DNA of 64,000 nucleotides from Lates calcarifer (Eukaryota > Chordata > Actinopteri > Centropomidae): positions 2,697,101 through 2,761,100 of the forward strand of contig NC_066838.1 in the NCBI RefSeq assembly GCF_001640805.2, written 5' to 3'. How positions within the stretch are numbered: the stretch's first letter is position 1; every line of letters begins with the position of its first letter. Under the pieces are notes generated by a model. The model was given only the letters and a program-made list of their open reading frames with translations. It made no database searches and was not told the origin of the DNA. Shown in pieces: positions 48,701-64,000 of this stretch. Both the position numbers and the translations under genes were made by a program.

Positions 48701-51305
48701 AAGTAAATCAGATTTATCTCCATGAAATAAGCCCAACACTTCCAAAAAAACATATGTCCAAGATTTAACCATGGCTGCCCAGAATTAGGAGAAGTACGAA
48801 CTAAAAAGCATCAATGCATTATCATCAAATGAACCAAACTACAGGTGCACAAGTGACCTGACATCCATGGTTTTGGTGTGGGAGCTGGACATCCATATGA
48901 ATATGGAAAGATCAGGAAAAACTTGTCAAATTCCCCAGTTGGCTTCAAACACAGAACCTTTGTGGTGTAAGATAATGGTGGCAACCAATGAACAACTAAA
49001 TCACAATGTTTCCTAATCTGTGAAATGTTGATCAAAATCAAAATCTTACCTTAATATCTACTGTCTCTCCGTCACGGAAGTCCCGGGGAGCGACTCCAGG
49101 AACATAGAAGGGCCGGACCATAGGCAACAGGGACAACAGCAGCAAGGCCCACCACGTCTCCTGCGACACAGACACCCCCAAATATTTGCTTTGCACAAAC
49201 ACTGAATGTATGCAAGACAAGAACTTATTTCATCATGCCATGTAAAGTACAATATAATTTAGATTAATTACAAACACTGCACATCTGTTACAGAGGTGCA
49301 AGACATGCTGAGCTTGAAGAAAAAGAAGAAAAAGTAAAGAAGACAATTACTGTGCACTGATGGCAGAGTGTCTGATCTCTTTCAAGAAACACTTTAGGCA
49401 GAATTAATCTGAAACTATTTCCTAACAGCTGCCCGTCATGACGTAACTGACTACACAGAAATGTGTTTCACCTTATGTGTAACAGGTTTATAGTGTGTAA
49501 ACGGAAGAGTTGTCTCTATTTGTGGAAGACAATATCACATCAAAAAGCATAAGATTTTTTATGTCTTATGTTTAAAATGCCTGTAAAAAGTAGTCACACA
49601 ACATTTCCTGGCAAAAAATAACTATGTCATGGAGCCAGACAACTGCCAAAACAAATCAAAGACTTGAAAAGTACTGATTGGGAAAAATATGATATGGATA
49701 TTTTCATGGCACTGAATATCCCCCAATATGGGTGGAATTTTTTCCCAATGAATAAACAATAGCACCGCTGTATATTTGCTTGGAGCAGGCAGTTAAGTGC
49801 ACCAGTGAGAAAAAAATCTGTGAAGATTCATACAGCCTGAGGACACTGAGGGAGCAACAGCTTTCCAGAGCTGAGACAAGAGACACTGAGCATACAACTG
49901 ACAGCCAGGTGATTCAGTGATGGTAGTCAAATGACATCCATGCATCTATACACGTTTTCAAGGAGGTGTGTGGGAGATCTCAACATGTCAAGCAAGCAAC
50001 TGGCTGCCATCAGCATGGGAACTGATAGGAACAAGATTTATTTTCAGGCAATACAACAATCCCAGACATAAAGCCTTAGCAATAGAAAACTTGTGTGACA
50101 ACAACGTCGACGTCCTAGAATGGCCAGAGTCCACACTTTAACCAATACAAGATTTACATGGATTAGTACATGGTAAATGGACTGCATTTACTGGCTTTAC
50201 AGTTTAGCTCTCATTCACCCATTCACGCGTAACAATAGTACCGAGCTACCCTGCAAAGCATTGTGGGGACTTGTGGACTGGAGGAGCCAGTGATCAAACT
50301 TAGTGAATGACCCCTTCTACCTGCTGAACAAAATCCACCCAAAAGTTGTGGCAGAAATAGAACTGCTGCTCTCCCACTGATCTCATGCAACTTAACAGAG
50401 CGTATCTGGGAATGTGCAGGACCCTGTCCTGATGTGCAAAGGTGATACAGACCTGCCTGTTCTATATACGTGTAGGACTGCAGTTGCTACCGAGGGTACC
50501 TTTACCAAATACCAAATCGAAGGGAAGGGGGATTACTGACTTACTATAGTTTAGGTACTTTTTTTTTGTTCCATATGAAATAACCACATTATGTCTCTGT
50601 GATTTAGTGTTGTAAACCAAAACAGGATGAACAAGTGAAAGGGGAGCGTACGTATTCGTTGACAAGGATTCGGAGTTTTGATGTAGCACAGAAGGAAGTT
50701 AGCAATCATCGCTACTGACTTAAACGTCACTTATGTTATCACAACGTACCAGCCCAGCTACATAACAAAGACAGTCGTAGTTCGTGTTATAAGTGTGTTT
50801 TGAAGTTGGTCTGCTGCTGTCATCTTGGCATATTTCAGCACTTTTAACTTCCTACACCGGCAACCTCAAACTGACGTTGCCTGTCAAGCTGCTAACAGCT
50901 AACGTTAAGCCAAAGTTAGGCTACCTGATTTCTCCTGGCTGTACAGCCAATAACAGTCCAAAGACTGAGTACATGTTCGTTTATACTCTGTCAGTACAAT
51001 TCAATATACCAGACAAATTACACAAATCATTATTAGCCACAGCTCACTGACAGTTAAGCTAGGTAACGTTAGCTAACTTAGCTAACTCCAGGGAGCAGTT
51101 AGCAATATCGCCAACGTTGAAACAGCAGCGAACTCCTGTAAATCCGCACCTGGTTAACGTTTAAATGTTGTTTACCGACCATGGTAGACCGCTGCTTTGC
51201 CGCAACTATAGCATCGTTTCTGTGTTAATGTGGGAAGACAGTATCAGCGATGTGTAGTTTGTAGAAAGAGTTCGCTTTTCCACTCACCATAGCCGCGGCC
51301 GCCAT
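39717..51305 (-). CDS. TM9SF4: TM9SF4, nine-transmembrane (nonaspanin) protein; two apparent 1-base frameshifts
   Basis: Eighteen coding exons, in order of translation: 51288-51305, 49050-49160, 48276-48375, 47940-48096, 47102-47246, 46441-46564, 46151-46273, 45723-45834, 45412-45482, 45107-45239, 44339-44420, 44145-44220, 43863-43946, 42958-43134, 42776-42839, 42451-42570, 41004-41093, 39717-39866. All junctions are GT-AG, and phases close except in the seventh and fourteenth exons, each one base too long. Ignoring those, the product is 644 residues (human 642). It has a signal peptide (Leu-rich, then FYVPGVAP), a lumenal domain of about 230 residues, nine hydrophobic segments starting at '[18 protein letters not shown]', and C-terminus VKID, a KxD-type Golgi-retention motif. 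'[11 protein letters not shown]', 'DYRWWWR' and '[15 protein letters not shown]' distinguish TM9SF4 from TM9SF2. The family acts in Golgi/endosomal membrane-protein sorting and phagocytic adhesion. Read literally, translation stops at TGA 46184-46182 after 248 residues. Confidence 0.93.
41004..41093 (-). CDS. TM9SF4: TM9SF4 coding exon 17 (eighth membrane span)
   Basis: Thirty codons in phase 0, from DYRWWWR to FYFVNK, flanked by CAG acceptor and GTAAAA donor. This is typical of the clean exons in this gene and given as a reference point for the two defective ones. Confidence 0.93.
42584..42604. repeat. (CA)n microsatellite in TM9SF4 intron
   Basis: About 10 CA units, 14 bases upstream (gene sense) of the exon at 42451-42570, so it replaces part of the usual polypyrimidine tract near that acceptor. 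Confidence 0.9.
43078..43081 (-). other. TM9SF4: Apparent 1-base insertion in TM9SF4 exon 14
   Basis: In gene sense the exon reads 'ATCTCCATGGCCATTGGTC'. Conserved 'WFGISM' is encoded before this point and conserved '[11 protein letters not shown]' after it, but in different frames. Removing one G from the GG restores a continuous frame and the expected exon length of 176 instead of 177. The downstream exon joins correctly only in the second frame. Confidence 0.85.
46182..46187 (-). other. TM9SF4: Apparent 1-base insertion and in-frame TGA in TM9SF4 exon 7
   Basis: Gene sense reads 'AAGGAGAACTGAGGTCCTC', so 'DPTKE' is followed by Asn and TGA. One base fewer gives '[11 protein letters not shown]', which aligns with the conserved family sequence and joins the next exon ('[11 protein letters not shown]') in frame. 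The exon is 123 bases where 122 are needed. Confidence 0.85.
47491..47858 (+). mobile_element. Full-length tRNA-derived SINE with 11-bp target duplication
   Basis: The element is flanked by identical direct repeats ATGTTATTCTA at 47480-47490 and 47859-47869. Its 5' part, 'TGGCGCAGTGGTTAGCACTG', resembles a tRNA A box. A degraded B-box position follows at about 47540-47555. A central block, 'GTGTGGGTTCTCTCTGGGTA' and 'TCCGGCTTCCTCCCACCATA', recalls the V-SINE core. The 3' end has 'AGCTGGGATAAGCTCCAGCC' and a GGAT-type tail. It lies antisense in the TM9SF4 intron between the exons at 47102-47246 and 47940-48096. The class is inferred from structure and my memory of fish SINEs. Confidence 0.85.
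50168..50340 (+). repeat. Degenerate dispersed repeat
   Basis: 'TGGTAAATGGACTGCATTTA' followed by 'CTCATTCACCCATTCACGCG' and 'GAGCTACCCTGCAAAGC'. These are hallmark words of a widespread fish repeat, here in a diverged copy within TM9SF4 intron 1. Confidence 0.6.
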
Positions 51306-51345
51306 TTTGAATACGTGTCATTAGTGACGTCGGGGAAGGTATTGG
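51288..51345 (-). promoter_or_regulatory. TM9SF4 core promoter / start region with YY1-type motif
   Basis: The start codon sits in AAAATGGCGGCCGCGG (minus strand), matching the YY1 consensus AAnATGGCGGC often found just downstream of TATA-less housekeeping start sites. A CRE-like TGACGTC lies at 51325-51331, 20 bases upstream of the ATG. No TATA box is visible. A very short leader is implied. Confidence 0.55.
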
Positions 51346-51711
51346 CTTTCGATTAATTAATTTCTTTTTTTATTTGACGCATTAAAAAATGTTGTACTAC
51401 CGAGTACTACATAACAGCAGAGTCATTTGCCGATCCCCACAGTGAACGGACATGACAACTAAAACAAATCAACCGAAATATCTTTTTTAAAAGCGTTTGC
51501 ATTATTCTTTTCCTTTGAATAATATGAATTAGCCTACTTTATTAACTATCATAGGCTTCTTACGATTTTAAAGTAGCCTATTAAGATTTGCCCCGACCTT
51601 CATTATGCAGGCCATGCCTACAAACAAACACATTAACTTAATGTATAAAAATAACACAGTGATTATTCTTATATAAATGCACATTTGGATCAATACTTGC
51701 TTCCACAACAA

Positions 51712-51717
51712 TTTATT
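51712..51717 (-). terminator. Candidate HCK polyadenylation signal
   Basis: AATAAA on the minus strand, with a U/GU-rich stretch just downstream. It would place the HCK 3' end only about 400 bases before the TM9SF4 start codon. Confidence 0.45.
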
Positions 51718-52182
51718 TGAAATTTGTCATCATAGTCGCATTAACCAAGCATCTAACAAAATATGCAGAGGGTATTATATAGATAAAGAAAAACACAAAA
51801 CATATTTATCATCTTATTAATTTATGTACAGTGCTGATAAATGTATCAAAGCAAAATTCTCTCCCATGCTGTTGCTCTCAGCTCTCTCTAAGTAGATGAT
51901 ACCATATCTGTCAAAGCATGAAGTCATCATTTTAAATACTTGTTCAACTTACCATTTAAAATTTTGGTCTACAAAACACATAGTCATTTGAGTCATTAGT
52001 AAGCATACATTTGTTTTTATCGTATGATCAATATTTAATGTAATTTTCTCCATATCACCCACACATTATCCTTTCAGCATTGAGTGATTGTGCAGCAACT
52101 GTTACACTACTTTAAACAATATGAGAAACACATTATTCAACCAGTGTAGAAAAAACAATAGCAAAGTCATGAGTCTTTCTCT

Positions 52183-52196
52183 AAAAAAAACAAAAC

Positions 52197-52225
<29 letters not shown>
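52183..52225. repeat. Poly-A tract
   Basis: A long A-run (+ strand) interrupted by two single C residues. It could be the tail of an old retrotransposed copy, but no target duplication is evident. Confidence 0.9.
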
Positions 52226-52227
<2 letters not shown>

Positions 52228-53848
52228 AGAAAAATCATTTACTTTTGGAAAGCTCGTGACATTCAATATACCAGTACTATCTGCACAGATAAATTATATC
52301 TCAAAACGGAGAAAAGAAGGCCAAAAGATATGAAATGTATGTAAGGATAATATAAACATTACTAAATATGACTTTAGTCATTAACATGACTTTTAATTGG
52401 TGAAAGGAACCGTCACACATTATTATAGTTAATATGGCTTCACATTAAAGACCTTATTCCTAAATACTTAGACAGACTTTATTGTATCTCTTTATGTATA
52501 TCAGTGTATATACAGGAATATATTGGAAATGTTTAGTCAACCACTGCAAAAGGCACCATAAAGGTGTAATGCTGAAACATGCCACAGCATAATGGAAAAA
52601 TAACTATGCAATATAAATATAAGGTTTAAGCATAATCAGCCATTTGTCTTACACTTTGTCCACAGCACTCACTTTCCCTTCACAATATAAAACACTGTAT
52701 ATATTTCACTGTGAACATCTGTGTTGTGGTTATACCTTCCTTTGATGCATGCACAATGTGTGCTGGAGCATAACAACTTAATCCAATCTTTTCACTGCCA
52801 CTGCTTTCAGGTTGCCTGCAGTTGTTTGTTTGTTAATATGACCATGTATCTTTTTACTGTGTAAAATAATGTTTTGTGCGAGATAGTCATGCTTTTACAA
52901 CATCATGTACTTGAGAGTGTGGCCTTCTACATATTGTTACACAGAATTATATTCAAACGTGTTGGGATGTTAGGGACTGTACAAAAATTATAAGGCGGTG
53001 AAGGCAGAAATGTAGGAGGGGCTGTTTAGAATTTTTTTTCTTAAGGAAAAAGTAGTCCGAATTTTATCCCAGTATCCCAGCCTTGATGTCCTTGTCTGTT
53101 CACTGGCAGGGCTTATCTCAGCACAGTTGTTATTTTCACTCATACATGTAGGGAAGAATCCTGCATGGGTCTAGTGTTGTGACCCAACTCTCCCCGGCAA
53201 AGCTCAATAATGCAACCAACCACTTATCTCTGGACAGAGATGTGCACTAAATGTCAGGTCATATGTTTTCCGTGCATGATGATGTGCAGTTTTATCTTGT
53301 AGTACAGTGATCCACATTAGCTGTGCAATCTGTAGTAAAACAAAACAAGTACAATAAAAGCAAAAATAAATTAAGTGAAGCATTCTGGATCACTTTTTAT
53401 ATTAGAGACTGCAGATGTAACAAACAGATATCTGTCTGTATACATAAAATGCACTAATAACTACTGATCTGCCAAATGATTAATGGTCAGTTTTGTGAAG
53501 ATGAACATCAAGTAAAACTGATGCAGCTGTGGCCATATTAGCCTATGACCAAACCTTCAGAACACCATCTTGCAGTATGTACTGTGCCCCTGACCTAAGT
53601 ATGAGGTAGGATTATGTTGTCATAATATTAGTAATAGAAATAATAATATTTACTGTAATTCATCGCCAATAATTTTTGTACAGTCCCTTGTTACTATACA
53701 TTATGCATGTATGAATGAGAAAGAGAGACTGCAGCAGTGCAGTTCAGAGCATGCTGTGAATTGCACTGCTGCATGTAAAAATTGGCCCCGCTGTTAAGTA
53801 TGAATGGAACAATATTGTAACAGAAAATATGTCTGTGGATGCTTAGTC

Positions 53849-63233
<9,385 letters not shown>

Positions 63234-63241
63234 GGTGCCTT
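63234..63241 (-). other. HCK: HCK 5' untranslated start of first coding exon
   Basis: An acceptor CTCCTGCAG (minus strand) ends just before AAGGCACCATGG, so the coding exon has only eight leader bases. At least one 5' noncoding exon must lie upstream, in 63.3-64 kb or beyond the window. Confidence 0.65.
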
Positions 63242-64000
63242 CTGCAGGAGGACAACAGAAGAAAACAGCAAGACATGAATTCTGTGCTTACCAGCAGCAT
63301 AAAACCACCGGGACTGAGTTAAACGTAATAGGCCTACAGAGAGAACTCATATGTATCTAAATAATTCAGAGAATAGTGGAATGCATCAGAGGTCACACCC
63401 ATTCAATACTGAACATAAAGACAAATTATGCAGTATAAGAATGAGAGATTTTATTGTCAAAAATAACTGTGAAGTGGATTTTTGTTGGTCATTTCCAAGC
63501 TTTTGTTTGTTGTATTTCTATCACACATCCTGAATCCTATGGATTGAGGCTGTGGAAAAGCTATAAACTAGTTTCGGTGATACTGTATTCAGGTGTGCAC
63601 TTAATAAATAAACAATTAAAGCATAAAAAAACTTTTGAATGTTACAAAGGTCACTGTGCTGATGAAAAATTATGTGTCAAAAACTATCAAGAGTGAATAT
63701 AAAACTTGTCCTTTCCTGGTACTGTAGACATAACTTATAATAATCATTAATCTACTCTGTAATTGCTGACCAAACTGTCAACAGCTGAGTTGCATTGTGG
63801 GTAGTGCAGGTAACAGGAATGTGTGAAGTAAATAAGAATTAGAAAGTACTAATAATAAGAATCTGTGAAAGTACTAACCAGAAGAATGTGAGAAATAAAA
63901 ATAAAAACAGTATCTGCTGCATCAATTTTTCCTTTCTTTAAAAAAAAAAACAAAAACAAACTGTTCATCATGAATCTGACGAAGCTAAAGGGGTGGAAAA
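63242..64000. other. Upstream of HCK, nothing recognised
   Basis: AT-rich sequence with a short A-run and CAAAA words near 63940-63960. The two frames at 63351-63696 are not conserved. It may include part of an HCK 5' intron or its promoter. Confidence 0.4.

Larger units (their letters stand above)
51700..53848 (-). other. HCK: Presumed HCK 3' untranslated region
   Basis: AT-rich noncoding sequence between the HCK stop and the TM9SF4 promoter. On the minus strand AATAAA at 51717-51712 is followed by 'TTGTTGTGGAAGC', a good GU-type downstream element. An A-run of about 27 bases (with flanking short A-runs) lies at 52183-52225, a T-run in HCK sense. No reading frame of note. Confidence 0.5.

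Overview
This window looks like ray-finned fish nuclear DNA, most likely from a percomorph teleost. The exons are short, the introns are compact and almost all GT-AG, and many dispersed repeats are of kinds typical of teleost genomes. I recognise three protein-coding genes by their conserved protein sequence. They are PLAGL2 (+ strand, coding 26045-28390), TM9SF4 (- strand, coding 51305 down to 39717, 18 coding exons) and the Src-family kinase HCK (- strand, coding 63233 down to 53849, 12 coding exons). In human 20q11.21 the order HCK-TM9SF4-PLAGL2, with HCK and TM9SF4 head-to-tail and PLAGL2 convergent, is the same, so this is a conserved vertebrate block.

Region 1-25.6 kb holds no coding sequence that I can recognise. 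It contains microsatellites, pyrimidine tracts and decayed DNA-transposon relics. These include a 456-bp hAT-like element with 8-bp target duplications at 6080-6535 and seven relics of one inverted-end family. A few complex, non-repetitive patches could be regulatory DNA for PLAGL2. Region 25.67-34 kb is PLAGL2: a probable 5' untranslated exon, two coding exons, three upstream mini-ORFs and a probable long 3' UTR. Region 34-39.7 kb is the convergent 3'-end interval, with a large foldback element. Region 39.7-51.3 kb is TM9SF4. Region 51.3-53.8 kb holds the TM9SF4 promoter and the probable HCK 3' UTR. Region 53.8-64 kb is HCK, whose 5' noncoding exon lies outside the window or was not recognised.

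The three genes are neighbours by ancient synteny and share no pathway that the sequence shows. PLAGL2 is a nuclear zinc-finger transcription factor, TM9SF4 a nine-pass Golgi/endosomal membrane protein, and HCK a myristoylated cytoplasmic tyrosine kinase of blood cells.

The most notable anomaly is in TM9SF4. Two of its 18 coding exons each carry one extra base relative to the conserved reading frame, one of them giving an immediate TGA, while every other exon boundary closes perfectly in frame. Either this is a sequencing or assembly error or the allele is broken. I found no exotic new system. The best leads are the TM9SF4 frameshifts, a perfect 13-bp stem-loop in the presumed PLAGL2 3' UTR, the PLAGL2 uORF chain with an expanded coding microsatellite, and candidate noncoding regulatory blocks upstream of PLAGL2.
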